Source of the DNA: Physcomitrium patens
Lineage: Eukaryota; Streptophyta; Bryopsida; Funariales; Funariaceae
DNA: 64,000 nt
NCBI RefSeq assembly: GCF_000002425.4
Contig: NC_037265.1
Span: forward strand, 5,954,323-6,018,322
Reading direction: 5' to 3'
How positions within the stretch are numbered: position 1 is the first letter of the stretch; each line of letters opens with the position of its first letter. Made by a program: the position numbers and the translations under genes. The notes below the pieces were generated by a model. It worked only from the letters and a program-made list of their open reading frames with translations, did not search any database and was not told the DNA's origin. Of this stretch, positions 45,447 to 58,425 are shown one piece after another.

Positions 45447-45900
45447 TCATATGTTGAAAAAGTCTATGATACGACGAATTATATTTGACACATACTCTGA
45501 TCTTTATTTTCATCAAAGATGATTGATAGGGCCTCTCAACCATGAATAATGTCCCATATTAGGGTGGAAAGACCACCCAGTTATTTGATTATTGTTGAGG
45601 CTTTCATAACTTCCTTCAAATAAAATATTTGGAACACCATCAAGAGTTGTTCCTACCTCTAGTAAAATCACCAAACATTGGGAGTTTCTTCTAAGATCGT
45701 GATATCAAACGCATTGTATCTTGTCATCTATTTGAGGAAGAACATGTTATTCTTGAGGATTTTCATCTCAATTACATCATCTTGAAGGTTGTGGCAATCG
45801 TAATGTCTTGTTTGGCAAGTCAGCAAACAAAGGCTCTTGAGTCGAATCTGCTAGTTATTCATTCTCCATCTCTTCAAAGTCAAAACTACAAAGAAGCTAC
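45447..45900 (-). pseudogene. C-outer extra ORF (ORF3 homologue), decayed
   Basis: Same position as in C1. The minus-strand translation contains GHYSWLRGPINHL and a IIRRIIDFFNI tail, matching ORF3 of A, B and C1. Stops follow NHL. Unknown function. Confidence 0.6.
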
Positions 45901-45959
45901 TAACAAAGATTGAAAGTAGAATGTTATCTTGCCTAGACCTTATTTCTTTTATAAGGAAG

Positions 45960-47066
45960 GTTTTCATCTTGATTGTCATGGATGTCGTCAATGAAAAGCC
46001 TCCACTATCTTTGCTGCATTTGCAAGATTCTTTACTGGCTCCCATGTGCATTCACTAATATCATATCCACACCAATGGATAAGATATTCCTATTTATTTC
46101 GGTGCTCCCTTGAATCTAAGACTTCTTCCATTTTGAACTCTTTATTATTGTCCCATACTATAAGAAAAGGTGGAGCTTGTCTTTTTCTTAAGATGTCCAC
46201 TATCTTGTATGGTTCAAGAAGAGAGACGTGGAATACTAGATGTAATTCCATTAATTGCAGTAGGTATAAACGATATGTAACTGGATTGGTTTATGCAAAA
46301 ATAGAAAATGGTCCAAGCCTTCCATAGTTCAATTTATCATAAGAACGAGTGGTTATGAGATAATGATAAAGTAACCATATCTTATCACATACATGAAATA
46401 GTGATTTTTCCTATAAATAAACATCTACATTGATATTTTGCTATTCTTGAGCTTCTTTTAACTATACCTTTATCGTTGCAAATAGCTCTAATAAATGAAT
46501 TTCTAAAACTTTCGCAGCAAGATTATCAACTTTTGAAAAGTCAAAAGTATCAAGTTGTGGATGATAACCATAATTAGCAAAGAAAGGTGTTTAATTTGTA
46601 GAAGAATGTACCATATTATTGTAAGCAAACTCTATCAATGACAAAAGAGTTGTTCAATCAACTTATTGGTAGTTGATGGTATATCATAAATACTACCTCA
46701 AAACTTGATTAATACGCTCTGTTTGTCCATCAATTTGAGGATGGAATGTCGAAGCTGGTTTTATATCCACTTTTAGAATCTTGAAAAGAATTTGCAAAAA
46801 TCTTGATACAAACTGAGTTCTCCTATCTAATGTAATATCCTTGAATAATCCATGATAGCAATAGATATTATCAAGAAAGACCTTAGTTGTTTCTTTACTT
46901 GTGATAGATTTTATACATGCTACAAAATATACTATCTTGGTAAACAAAAAATCTACTATTACGAATAAAGAGTCATAAGAACCTGAAATTGAAAGATCTG
47001 TGATGAAATCTATAGAAACAGAAGACCATGGTTGTTATGGAATAAGTAATGGCTGAAAAAGTCCGT
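45960..47066 (-). pseudogene. C-outer pol C-terminus: integrase core and chromodomain
   Basis: The open piece 46693-46947 carries the integrase core (DRRTQFVSRFLQ, HPQIDGQTERINQVL). A chromodomain-like stretch (FKMEEVLDSREHRNK ... HWCGYDISECTWEP) lies at about 46140-45970. Multiple stops. The right edge is the insertion point of C-inner. Confidence 0.75.
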
Positions 47067-47624
47067 TGTGATGGATATAGGCATGTAAGCCAGTCATTAC
47101 ATATATAAATAAGTAGAAGTAAGTAAAAGTAAAAAAAAGTAAGTTAATTCTATAATATTTGCTATAAAAAATTCCTAGAAGCTTTATAGACACTTCTTTG
47201 ACTTTATAGGTGTCTTTAATTGACTTTTTGAATTAAAAACATAGTCAACAAGTTGGCCATGTGCCACACATATTGTTAGCTTGAAGACCAAGCTAATTAT
47301 GTAGCCCATATGCAAAAAAACTTATCTTATAAGTCAAGGCATGTCTCTTACAAAGTCAATACATATTGGAGGTTCTATAGAACATTGCCATGTAGCTCCT
47401 AGTTATATAGTATATATAGAAACAAGAGTGAAGCCTTCTTCTCTCTTGTCAACTCTTTTCTTGCTTTCACTCTAGTTTCAAGGATCTCTAGTTTTCTTGG
47501 CTTTTGGCAATAGCCATTCCAATTTTTTTTTTTATATATACATCAAGTTATTTTTATTTTGTCATCTTTCTTTGAGAGAAGTCTCACTTATTGATTTATT
47601 TTTGTCATATTCTTGCCCTTAATA
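47067..47624 (+). repeat. C-inner 5' LTR
   Basis: 558 bp, aligning with C1 and C-outer LTRs in inverse orientation. It starts TGTGATGG (TGTCACGG in C1). It contains TATATATA near 47415 and a decayed version of the start-site inverted repeat. The inner edge is followed by the decayed primer motif attgacaagaat. Confidence 0.85.
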
Positions 47625-47836
47625 AATTGACAAGAATATACTTACAATATCAGAGCTTTGTCTAATCTTGATTAAGAGTGGATTACCCTTTTCTCTTGAT
47701 AAGACGTAAGCATATTAGAAGTTACGGATTACCCTCTTCTAAACTGATATTGTCCTTAGAATTTTCTTTGTTCTCAAGTCCTCTCTTCTATTTGTCTTGA
47801 GCGATATTATACATCTTCTATTTTCTAAGTGTTATC

Positions 47837-48841
47837 ATGGTAGAACTTGCTAAAATGAAGAATGCAATGGCACAAATGCATGAGCAATTGAGAGAGTTAA
47901 TACTTGCGATGCATCAACTCAATTTACCACCACAAGGAGCAACAAGATTGGTAGAAAGTGAAGATATAGAAATGATTGGAGTTGCTTCAACATCTGCACC
48001 AAATCATGTCCCTTTTCCTATGGTGGAACGCCCTTCCAATGTTAGAAAATCAAGAATTGCCCTACCCGAGAAGTTTGATGGCACCAAATCAAAGTTTAGA
48101 AGATTTATCAATAAAGTATAACTTGTGATTGAACTCTAACCCCAAAGCTATCCAACTCCAAGATCGCAAGTTAAATTTATTGGTACACTTCTTTCAAGTT
48201 CAACATTATCATGATTTTCATCTTTTCTTGAACAATGAGATTTAATATTAGATAATTTAGATGCTTTTTTGGCAGAGTTTCATTCCATGTATGGAGAACA
48301 TGATACAATTCATGTTGCAACCAATAAGATCTGTATTTTATGACAAGACAATCGATCAATAATATTGTATGCTTCATAATTTTGACAACTTGTAACTGAT
48401 ATCAAGTGGGATGATGTTGCACTTATTTGCCAATTTTTCTATAGATTATAATATGAGGTAAAAAAATTAATGCTCAACTTACCTGATCCTCAAACATTGA
48501 GTCAAGCAATTGACTTTGCTGTGAAGTGCGACAATCATCTTTTTGAATTCCAATCTGAGAACCATACAAGAAGACCTCAACATTACTATAATTCAATGGC
48601 AACACCAACATCTCTTCAATACATACATTCAGAAGTAGAAAATATGCAAATTGATGTAATACGTTTTAAACCTCTTATTGAGCAAGAAAAGATTCATTGC
48701 TGTCAAGAAGGATTATTCTTATATTATGGAGAACCTAAGGGCATTCTTCAACATTATTCAAGAAAGCGACGCAACCATAAAATGAGGAGTACAGCAATCA
48801 AAGTAGATAGCATGTTGGAAAATGAATTTCTCCAGCTATAA
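47837..48841 (+). pseudogene. C-inner gag, decayed
   Basis: Two open pieces in one frame: 47837-48121 (MVELAKMKNAMAQMHEQLREL helix; ALPEKFDGTKSKFRRFINK) and 48470-48841 (LNLPDPQTLSQAIDFAVKCD; a knuckle degraded to LYYGEPKGILQHYSR). Stops lie between them. From 48193 on, this segment belongs to the inverted repeat with 61521-64000. Confidence 0.8.
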
Positions 48842-50672
48842 TAGGTACCGTATGGCTGGAACCTTATACAACACCTAATGAAGGTCCTATTCTCTCCTTA
48901 GAACCCTCTCCATGTTTTACCATAAATGTTATTTTAGGACCTAAATATCGCAAAGCCTCTACCTTGTTAGATTCAAGAGCCTCAACATGTTTCTTAGATG
49001 AAGTATTTGTTAAAAGAAATAGCATATTTTTAGTGAAGAAAACTAAACATGTTCATGTAGAAGTCATAGATGGTCGTCCATTGTCTTTAAGAGATGTTAC
49101 TCATGAAACTCTTCCTATAGAAGTAGCAACTAATGGTCATAGTAGCTTTGTAATATTTAATATCATTAGATCTCTCTCTAATCCAATCATTTTAGGTTTA
49201 TCATGGCTAGAAAAATATAATCCTAAAATAGATTGGACTTCTCGTAGTCTTAACTTTTTTGAAAGTATAACTAAGAGCGTAGTTAATCAAGTAGAAAGTC
49301 ATCAGTCTAATATAATTAAACCTATATTTGTAGGTGTAAGAGTTTTTTTGCATACTACAAAAGAAGGATCACCTTGTATCATTTATGCCACACTTATTTC
49401 TACTAGTGGAAAGACTTCAAGTGGCATTCCAAGCCAATATCAAGATTTTTAAGATATATTTGAGAAGAAATATGTGAATATTCTTCCAAAACATCATTCC
49501 TATGACAGCTCAATTGACCTTCAAGAAAGAGCACAACCGCCATTTGGATCAATCTACAATTTATTACAAAATAATTTGGCTGAACTGAAGGAGTATATTG
49601 AAGAAAATCTGGCCAAAAACTTCATATGCTATTTCAAATCTCCAATAGGAGCTCTAATTTTATTTGTAAAGAAAAAAGATGGATCACTACAGATGTGTGT
49701 TGATTATCGAAGATTCAACAAAATCACCATAAAAAATAAGTATCCACTACTTTTGATATCTAGACTCTTTGATTAGTTGAATCAAACTAAGATCTATACA
49801 AAAATAGATCTATAAAGAGCATACAATCTGATACGCATCAAAAAAGGAGATGAATGGAAGAATGTGTTTCAAACAAGGTATGGACATTTCAAATACAATG
49901 TCATGCCTTTTGGACTTACAAATGCATCGGCAGCATTCCAATATCTAATGAATGATGTCTTTGGAGAGTTTTTAGATGATTTTGTTGTCTGTTACCTAGA
50001 CGACATCTTAATCTATTCTAAGAACATAGAAGAATATGAACTTCACGTTCGTCATGTATTACAAAAACTAAGAGATGCGGGATTCTATGCCAAGATAGAA
50101 AAGTGTATATTTCACACTACTCAAGTTGACTTCTTAGGATACATCATTTCAAATGATGGACTTATGATGGATCCTAAGAAAGTTCAAACTATTGTAGATT
50201 GAAAGATCTCAAAAATAGTAAGAGATGTCTAATACTTTTTGAGATTTGCCAACTACTATCGAATCTTCATCAAAGACTTCTTTCAAGTTGCAGCTCCACT
50301 TACATGTTTGACTTGTAAAGACAAACTTCAATGGAATCAAGAAGCAAAAACAACATTTAAAGCTTTAAAGATAGCTTTTGTTTCTACACCAATCTTGTAT
50401 TGCATTGATTTTTTTAAGCCATTTTTTATGGAAATAGATGCATGAGACTTTGCTTTCGATGCCGTATTGTTACAAATGGGAATAGATGATAAACTTCATT
50501 CAATAGCTTTTCATTCTAGAAAATATTTAATAGTAGAGATCAATTACGACATCCACAATAAAGAACTTCTTGTAATCATGGATTCGTTTCAAGAATGACG
50601 CCATTATTTAGAAGGTACTTCTAGCCTAGTCATAATATACATGGATCACAAGAACCTTGAATATTATACATC
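48193..50672 (+). repeat. Left arm of a near-identical inverted repeat
   Basis: Every base position p matches the complement at 112193 minus p in the right arm (61521-64000), with no length change over 2480 bp. I saw only about five substitutions where I compared. Identity drops sharply at 50673, although both sides are still C-family RNase H. The outer end of the repeat lies beyond the window. Confidence 0.92.
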
Positions 50673-50707
50673 AGCACGTGTTTCAAATTGTCCGCAAGCT
50701 TGTTGTT
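48964..50707 (+). pseudogene. C-inner pol: protease, RT, start of RNase H, decayed
   Basis: Pieces 48964-49452, 49474-49776, 49864-50202 and 50239-50445 share one frame, separated by stops. The protease has LDSRASTCFLDEVF (Gly of DSG changed to Arg). RT has CYLDDILIYS and FLGYIIS. RNase H is readable to about 50700 (HNKELL). Coding ends at the junction with the LTR-like segment that starts at 50708. Confidence 0.85.
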
Positions 50708-52504
50708 GTATTACGTACTTTCTAGCTTAAAATTGCACCGGGTGTCTGGTTGTAGAAGATAAAATAATATTTTGCAAGTATCCAAGTAATCTAGTAGGTT
50801 TCAACCCTCTAAATACAATCTATTTTGGATTATGTAAAAGCTTAATCCCAATATAAAGTGCTTAGAAACACTATTTTAATAACTTTTAGATATTATGAGC
50901 ATAAATTCTTTTGTTATTTGTTAGTTTTATTTTTATTTTTTATTTTTTTGAAACTCTAATCCTAGACAGCGAGCTTCGGCAAGCTATAATTCACAATCTG
51001 ATCATCCGATTATTGTCAAACTTCTACTACTAGTGTCTTTGCAAGTCTTCTAAATGCTCAAGAAGTTCAATCGAATCCAACTTACAGATTGCAAGAAAAT
51101 GCCGTAAATCCACATTGATGTCCCTTGATTGCCGCCTAGAAAGTTGATGACAAACTTTGACTTATAATTTCTCCTTCTTTAACTTTTTATTCTCATTCAA
51201 ATTTTGTGTGTAGCTCCGCCTTTAAGTCCTCGACTTATTACGTCAAAATTCACCTTATTCAAGCTAATAGCTCTCCCAATATTACAAAAATCCTAAACAA
51301 CCCCAATATGCCAACTTCTGATACCTCTTTATACTAATGATCAAATATCCTCTATCCGTATCGTTAGATTAATGAAAAAAATTGCAAGCACTTGGCATAC
51401 TCAACCATCTATATACCTCTAAAATTTAAACTATAGATGTCTCTCTAATTTCATAAAACAGTCAAGAGTACTAGTCTTAACTTTATTGTAAGAAAAATCC
51501 AAATCACAATATAAACACTAACTTCGAACAATGATTGCTTAGTCCTCTCAACCCTATGAAAAAAACTAAGTCTTACACCTTTTGAAGGAGCTTGAAGCTA
51601 GCTCTCCGACCTCCAAAATCCCGATCTCCCAATGCCTCCTTCTTTTTCCTCTCTTTTCATTTTACTCTGTAAGGTCCCCTCTTCTTGCACCCTAGACTGG
51701 GAATTGGAACAGCAGACAGCGTTTCTCCAAAATATCATAGAGAACGGAACAACTTGAAATGGAACTAAAGACTCTATAATCGAGACCTCATTGGGTTGTC
51801 CAACCGAATCAGGTCTCACACTAGGTAAGAGGCCCGTAACAAGACCTGGATTGGATGTCTCCATAATTCGGTCAAACTGGTCCTTCAAATCAGGCCCCAA
51901 ATATTGAATTGGTCCTTTCTTCTTTTGCCGACTCATAATAAGAACAGCTTGGACACATTCCACTCGATTTATCAAAGAATCTTAAGGACCTCAATTTACC
52001 TCCTCAATTTTTTTCTTGGCTTTGGATCTACTAATCCTGATTATTGAAATTGAACAGAGGATTATATTGTTGATAAGTATGCCTTGACTGCTTGCAATTC
52101 CTACACATTGGCGCGTAATCGCCACTAGCTCTGAGATTAGGACATTCACTAGCATAATGATCAATCTGTCTGCAACGAAAACAACGAAGTGGTCTTTTTG
52201 CACACCCATCAGACACATTGGGTGTCTCCACCGGTATATACCTACTAGGCTTGTTCCATAAAGGGTTAAAAAATGATCCTGGTTGTCCCGTTAGTATAGA
52301 AGGTACTTGGTTTGATGACGTCGATGGAGCATATTGTTGATGTCATGTACAGAAGTATAGCTTGCAATGGGGTGACATTAATTGGCCCGTGAATATTGGT
52401 ACTGGAATTGGCCACTATTTCTAATATCCAAGATGACTAAATATTAATAAAATCTTTTTCATTTATATTTTTACCATATAGTCGTGTTACAATACGACAT
52501 CCAC
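50708..52504 (-). repeat. LTR-like segment 3' of element D, containing a foreign gag piece
   Basis: On the minus strand it starts TGTCGTATTGTAACACGAC at 52504, directly after a polypurine tract (plus 52505-52518), and ends AATACAACA at 50708, about 1.8 kb. The start matches X1 and X2; the end part (gtgtctggttgtagaag near 50745) matches the X2 end. Between about 51720 and 52341 lies a gag segment of element E type. It is interpreted as the D 3' LTR with a captured gag fragment; moderately uncertain. Confidence 0.5.
51598..52341 (-). pseudogene. E-type gag fragment with double zinc knuckle
   Basis: Minus strand; CFRCRQIDHYASEC and CRNCKQSRHTYQQY (second knuckle with the last Cys changed) at 52031-52231. 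It is followed by an open proline-poor tail (51598-51975) that corresponds to E1 only up to about 51720. It stops at 52341, where the sequence departs from E1. The inverted counterpart is at 60437-60764. Confidence 0.6.
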
Positions 52505-52679
52505 CTCCCTCTGAACCTGTGCATCCTCTAGTATGCACCAAATAACCTAGTTGTTGTTTGATTCATAATATGTTCTCCATGTCCTCGTCTAAATCTTCTT
52601 CATCACTTTTGTTGTCCAAGTCTAATTCATCTTCTTGTTGAAGAATATCTATGTCCTCATCAAGGTCTTCTATATTTAT

Positions 52680-53720
52680 TTATGTATATCTTTGTTTAAA
52701 TATTTTTACTCACTTCTCTACAATTGGTATTTTTAACCTTATTCCATCTAACTCCCGCAATGAATAAGTTGCATTATCATGAACAGTTGTTACCACATAC
52801 GGTCCAAACCATTGTTTAGAAAACTTCTTTAAAGTACTATGTTGATTGTCCAAGCTACTATCATAGACCAAAACTCAATCACCTTCTTCAATTAATTTAG
52901 GACTCAATCGATGCTACTTATCAAATCCTGCCTTATTTTCTAACCTCGCTCTTTTTAACCTTCTTAATGCTATTTGTCCATCTTTTGATCTTTGTTCTAA
53001 TTGTTGAATTGTAATAGCTAGAAGTTCTTCTCTTGTCAATCCATCTTTCCATGGTAGCATACTCCAAGTAGGTACTTTTTCTTCAATTGACATAATTGGT
53101 TTTTGACCTGTCATAAGTTCAATAGGCATATATCCTATTACTGAGCTATGAGTTGTTCAATCAGCTGATAATACAAATGAAAAAAGTCGAGGCCATTCTT
53201 TAACCTTCCCATTATAAGCTTTAACTAATGCTTTCACAATCGGTGGGTGACCACGTTCACTTTTTGCATATCCTTCAAGATTATAAGCAATTGTCAGTGA
53301 TAGTTTAATTCCACATCTTTCAAAGAATTCACGAGCTTCTTGTGCATTTAATTCTCCACGATCTACACTGATTTTTCTTACACATCTGTAGCGGCAAATA
53401 ACATCTTCAAGCAAAAATCTACAAATTTCTTCCATAGATTTTGTTTTCAATACTCTTCCTTCTACTTGATTTGATAAATCTTCATGAGCTAAGATCAAAT
53501 ATCTCATTTGCCATAATTCGATTGGCATAATAACCAAATCAATGACCAATTAAAATGAATAGCTAGAGGATATGTAAGATGAAGACTATCTCGATGTCGT
53601 ATATTAGAATACGCTTGACAAATTTTACATGACTCTACAAATAAGAGCACATCTCGATACATATTTTTCTACCAATATCGTTCTTTAAGTTTAGCAAAAG
53701 TAGCAAAAATTCCTCTATGT
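52680..53720 (-). pseudogene. Element D integrase, decayed
   Basis: The zinc region spans FHDSLWERHRGIF (53690-53740) and CKICQ near 53630. The core has SVDRGELNAQEAREFF (second Asp) and SERGHPPIVKALVKAYNGKV (Glu region) in the piece 53157-53549. After a stop, the conserved MPIELMTGQKPIM (52914-53129) and a C-terminal part read DWVLVYDSSLDNQHSTLKKF ... QWFGPYVV. Stops and at least one frame change occur. Confidence 0.8.
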
Positions 53721-54700
53721 CTTTCCCATAAACTATCATGAAATCCCTTTAATAATTTTTGTTTCTCTTCCTTATTGCCTATCACTCTTTGTAGCATTCC
53801 AATTCCTTTCTTTGGTCTCTTCCATAAAAATCCTTCTTGAAGTAAAAATCCATATGCTTTTTTTCTTATTTGTTTAAATTTTTTTATAGACCAATTTTCT
53901 TGCTTAGTCAAGGTATTCAAGTAATGACCAATATCCAATAATTCTCCTTCATAAAATTCTTCAAGAAATAGCTTGTCTTCTTTGTTAAGATTTGATATTG
54001 AATAGAATTTTGATCCAACATCATCAATGTCTTCAACCATTTCGTCTTCTCTTTCATATCTTGCTTGAGATAGCATGTCTGTTACTAAATTGTCTTTTCC
54101 AGCAACATGCTTAAATTCCGAATTTAATGACTTAATATAAGCAATCCATCTTAACATTGCAATATGAGGCGTTGAATAATTAGTAATCATTCTAAGTAAT
54201 GATAAGCAATTTGTTTCAATTACTACTACTGCACCAATCAAATAATCCCTTTCAGATTTCATAGCCGAAACAACTTCCCAAAGCTCTCTTTTGACTTGCG
54301 AATATGCATGTTGACGAGTACTTAAAACTTTAGCTCCAAATCAAACTGCAAATCTATTTCCACTTAAATCATCTTGACCCACAGCCCATCCAATAGCAAT
54401 AGGACTTGTATCCATAGTAAGAATTACTTATATATTACAGTCAAAATCAATTTTTCTTAAAATTGGAGGTGTCACCAATAACACCTTTAGCTTTTGCATT
54501 GCTTTAGTATACTTTCTTTCTCATTTAAATCGATAACCCTTACGTAATAATTCATACAATAGATCTGCTATATAAGTATAATAAGGAATCTATATACGAT
54601 AAAATACATAAGATCCTAAAAACCTGCGTACTTCTATTAAAGAGTCACATGAATCTTTCATCCTTCCAATTGCATCAACTTTGCTTGGATCTGGCTTTTT
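53669..54700 (-). pseudogene. Element D RNase H and RT C-terminus, decayed
   Basis: The open piece 53669-54262 (197 residues) contains the RNase H end (VVIETNCLSLLRMI, LRWIAYIKSLNSEFKHVAGKDN) and the linker to integrase. Upstream, 54263-54700 reads in shifting frames, including RELWEVVSA-like and FRSYVFYRI-like stretches of the RT thumb and RNase H start. Confidence 0.7.
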
Positions 54701-54766
54701 TTCATAAAATCCACACAAATGCCAAATAATAAGAACTTCATATACTCCAAATATAGATTTTACTCT

Positions 54767-55534
54767 TCAAAGTATAAGATGAATCTCTCCAAGTCGAGTT
54801 AAAATCTTTTCATAATCTTGTATATGATCAACAACATATTTGCGACACCCTCTTTCATCTAAAGTTTCATCTTTTTTTCCTTCTTTACATCCTTTGATAG
54901 GAACATCATCTAAAAAAGGCATAGTTTTTTCAGGAATGTAGTCTCTTAATACCTTGTTCATCCCATTCATCATATGTGCAATTGAGTTAGTAGCACCTTG
55001 TGAGAGAGTACACATTTTAAGTAATCTAAGTGGCATTCTCATAGTTATTAGATTTCTACTCCCATGCGTAAGTTGAAATTGATCATAACTTGAATATAAA
55101 TCACCTATTGAATAAATTGTCCTTCCCGCAAACACTTCTACAAACTCATCTACTAAAGGTCTTATACTTACATTTCTTATAGTTACTGCATTCATTGGTT
55201 GCATATCTTGAATAAAACATAACGATCCATTTTTCTTAGGCACCGTAAACCAACGACTAGAATATGGAGTAAAAAAAGGCTCCAAAATTTTTATTCGTAT
55301 CTTTTCTTTCAATAATTCCATCAATTTAGGTAAATGTGTCCTCGACACGGAAATTGGCCATAAGTTCCAAAGTACATGAGGTACTGTAAAGATAACCATA
55401 AGAGCAACAACATTAGGATCTACACATCTTATTTCACAAGACCCAAAGGTAAATGATTTACCTCGTTTTGCAAGCATTTTTTTTAAATATTCAATTTCTA
55501 TTGGAAATAAAAAACCATCACATCCAATTTTCAA
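54767..55534 (-). pseudogene. Element D reverse transcriptase
   Basis: 255 open residues: PYSSRWFTVPKKNGSLCFIQD (fingers), SIGDLYSSYDQFQL (first catalytic Asp), CTLSQGATNSIAHMMN, and FLDDVPIKG (catalytic DD). It stops shortly after the palm. RT copies the element RNA. Confidence 0.8.
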
Positions 55535-55558
55535 TTCTTCAAAAGTCTTCTTTGTAAA

Positions 55559-56002
55559 CTAATGTCCAATCTTCTTTGGATCTCTTAAACTCTCTTCTTT
55601 TGATGCTTCTTCCATTTGCTCCTTAGAATCTTCTGATAAAGGTCCGGCAACAGGTTTTACCTTTTTATCTATTGTTTTATATTTTGTCTCTACAATAACT
55701 TCTGGTGCTTGAAAAGATTCAAGTATAGTATAAACCTCCTTGAAATGAATTTTCACAATCTTATCATTATCTCTTAATCCAATAGATGCAATTAATCCCA
55801 AAGAATCCTCCAATCCATTTTCTTCATAAACACCTAAAATCCTCTCATCATCTTCTAATGTCTCTAATTTGTATAATTTCCTTTCAATACTATATAATCT
55901 TTTTCTTTCTTTTTTTTTAAAATCATCAACTTTCTTATATATAATATTTATATTTTCAAAAATATCAATAAAACTCACATCAAAGGTACCTACATCTCGC
56001 AA
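55559..56002 (-). pseudogene. Element D pol linker between protease and RT
   Basis: 147 charged residues with no domain I recognise. Position and orientation place it in pol, upstream of RT. Confidence 0.5.
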
Positions 56003-56268
56003 GAGTACCTCCTCTTTTGTACCTCTATAATCGTGCTTTATAGTGGTACTTCTCCAAAATCCTTAAATTCTTCAATAACCCTTAACAATGATTTCTTCTT
56101 CAATCTATCTCGATTTTGTTCATGATTAAGAAGTACCATTAGAAATTGTACAGTTTTTTTTTCATCTTCACTATGTACCCTAGCATAAGCAGAACCATTG
56201 TCAAGTACTTTTGTTTCCATCCGTATTGTCATAATAAAAGGCTGTCCTAAAATCAATAAATAAGACAA

Positions 56269-58064
56269 TGTCGTGATGTAATATGACTAGTAGGTGAAAG
56301 GGTGAAAAAATATATCATGTTTTGAGGATCTCACTTCAAAAATATTGTAGCAAGTTATCTTGGAAAAATAGATATTAGTAAAAGGGTAGAAAAATTAAAG
56401 GTGCTAATGCTGCCTTTTTACAAATTATGCTTCTATTTACTTTGTAAGGCCATAAGTAAGGCAAAACAAGGTAGATTAGAAAAATAAAGGATATAGACAT
56501 ATGTAGGGAGGAGTTAGGAGTGCAAATTAGTAAAAATTACCTCAAGAAGACGAAAGTTGATACCCGGAGAGGACCGGTTATGAACCAGGGTCGAAATCAG
56601 ACCCTGAGGCACAAAACCGAGTCTCGACGACGACTCCAAGACTCTTTGGCAGATCGGAGAATGGGGTCTGATAGAAGATTGGATAGGGTTTCTATGGGCA
56701 TTGATTTTGGATGATTTGGATTTGATATGACTTTGTAAGAGCTTTACAAAAAGAAGTTTTGTTTCGGATGACTTGGGTTTTATGAAATAAAATAGGGTTT
56801 ATGTTTTGAGTGATTTTGATAGTTTTGTTGCAGATCTATAAGTGAAATTTTTTGGATTCATGATTATAGTTGTATTAAATACATGTTGTAAATTTGAGCT
56901 CGATCTAACGGTTGAAGTAAGAGATATTGAGGTTTAAGCAGGTCAAGGTCTCAAAAAGTAGAATTTTAGGTTTAGTGAGGGTTTTTAAGATTTCATGCAA
57001 TCTACAAGTTGAATTGGAGTAAAACTTATGTGAAAGGATATTAGACTTGTTTTTCTATATCCATGAAAAATTTGAAACCAATCGAACGGCGCAAAAAAGA
57101 GAAATTGCCTCTGGAAAGTTAGCATCAAGATTAAAGAAGGAGGCTGGCTAATACTCGAACACATTTTTGTGGTTTTCGCCAATTTGGTAACTCCGATCCT
57201 TTTCAAATTTTTTTGTACTTGTTTTAAACTTGATTTTTAAGAAGTATACAAATTTTTAATTGAGATCAACGGTTTATTCATTAGATATTGAGGTTTAAAT
57301 CTATCATAGGAATTACTAGGATTTGGATTAGGATTTGGCTAGGGTTCGATTTAGGGTTTGATTTAAAGTTTAGAATTTGGATTAGGATTTGATTAGGGTT
57401 TGATTTAGGATTTGGATTAGGGTTTGGATTAGGATTTAGGGTTTGATTAGGATTTGGTTAGGATTTGATTTAAGGTTTAGTTTAGGGATTAGGGTTTGGA
57501 TTAGGGTTTAGGATTTAGTTAGGATTTGATTTAGGATTTGGATTAGGATTTGGATTAGGGTTTGGATTAGAGTTTGGATTAGGATTTAGATTAGGATTTG
57601 GTTAGGATTTGATTTAAGGTTTGGTTTAGGATTTAGGGTTTGGATTAAGGTTTAGGGTTGATTTAGGGTTTGAAATAGGGTTTGATTTAGGGTTTATTTT
57701 AAGGTTTGTTTAGGATTTGACTCAAGATTTAAGATTTATTCGGATTTAAGATTTAATTAGGTTTGGTCTAAAGTTTGAGTAAAATTCAATAGGATTTTAA
57801 TTAGAATTAAATTAAGGTTGAATTGATATATATATTTGAGTAATATTTGTGATCATTCTAATATTTCTTTAAGAATTTTATTGTTTTTTTGAAATTTCTT
57901 TGAGTTGTTTTGAATTTGATTACGTTAGTTTACCATTATTATAGTCTAATTAGAATATTGTTAGTATTCTATTAGAATTAGGATTTTATTATCGCAATTT
58001 CTATTCTTCCTTCTACAGCCAGGTGCCCAGAGCATTCTCAAGCAAGACTTCATACATTACGACA
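56269..58064 (+). mobile_element. X2: solo-LTR-like insert in the protease of element D
   Basis: About 1.8 kb, TGTCGTGATGTAATATGAC at the left and ATACATTACGACA at the right, so TG...CA with terminal inverted repeats. It splits the protease exactly. It contains the GC-richer block shared with X1 (near 56551-56650) and a telomere-like repeat array. Edges are ambiguous by a few bases, because gacaa occurs at both junctions (56264-56268 and 58061-58065). Confidence 0.6.
57300..57780 (+). repeat. Degenerate TTTAGGG-like tandem array
   Basis: About 480 bp of variants such as gatttagggtttggattagg, related to the plant telomere unit but not perfect. It lies inside X2. Confidence 0.85.
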
Positions 58065-58425
58065 ACGTTGTATCTTGAACAAAGAAATGTTGTTATGTCG
58101 CAACATCTCTAATCCAAATTTTGACATCTGAACAAGCTCCATATAATGTGCCTTGTGTGTTATTAGCTACTCATATTGTCCATCCATGTTCCATATCAAT
58201 TGGCCAATTCCACTTCTTATAAAGATCCTTAGACACAAGATTTATTTCAGAACCATCATCGACTAAAGCAACAATTGGTTCTTCTATATCTCCTACTTTC
58301 ACAATTACTTCAGCAGTTGCCCTTGTCTAATACTTTCAAGTATAATGGCTTGAAGCTTCCATTTCCTTATCACTATAATCTTTGAAATGTATTCGTTGAT
58401 TATATCTATTCTTTTCATTTGTTGA

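Larger units (their letters stand above)
56038..58300 (-). pseudogene. Element D retropepsin, split by insert X2
   Basis: The N-terminal half (about 58290-58065) has VALVDDGSEINLVS, the DGS-type active site. The C-terminal half (56268-56038) starts YLLILGQPFI, the conserved block (usually LGRPW). The two halves join cleanly if the X2 segment is removed. Confidence 0.75.
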
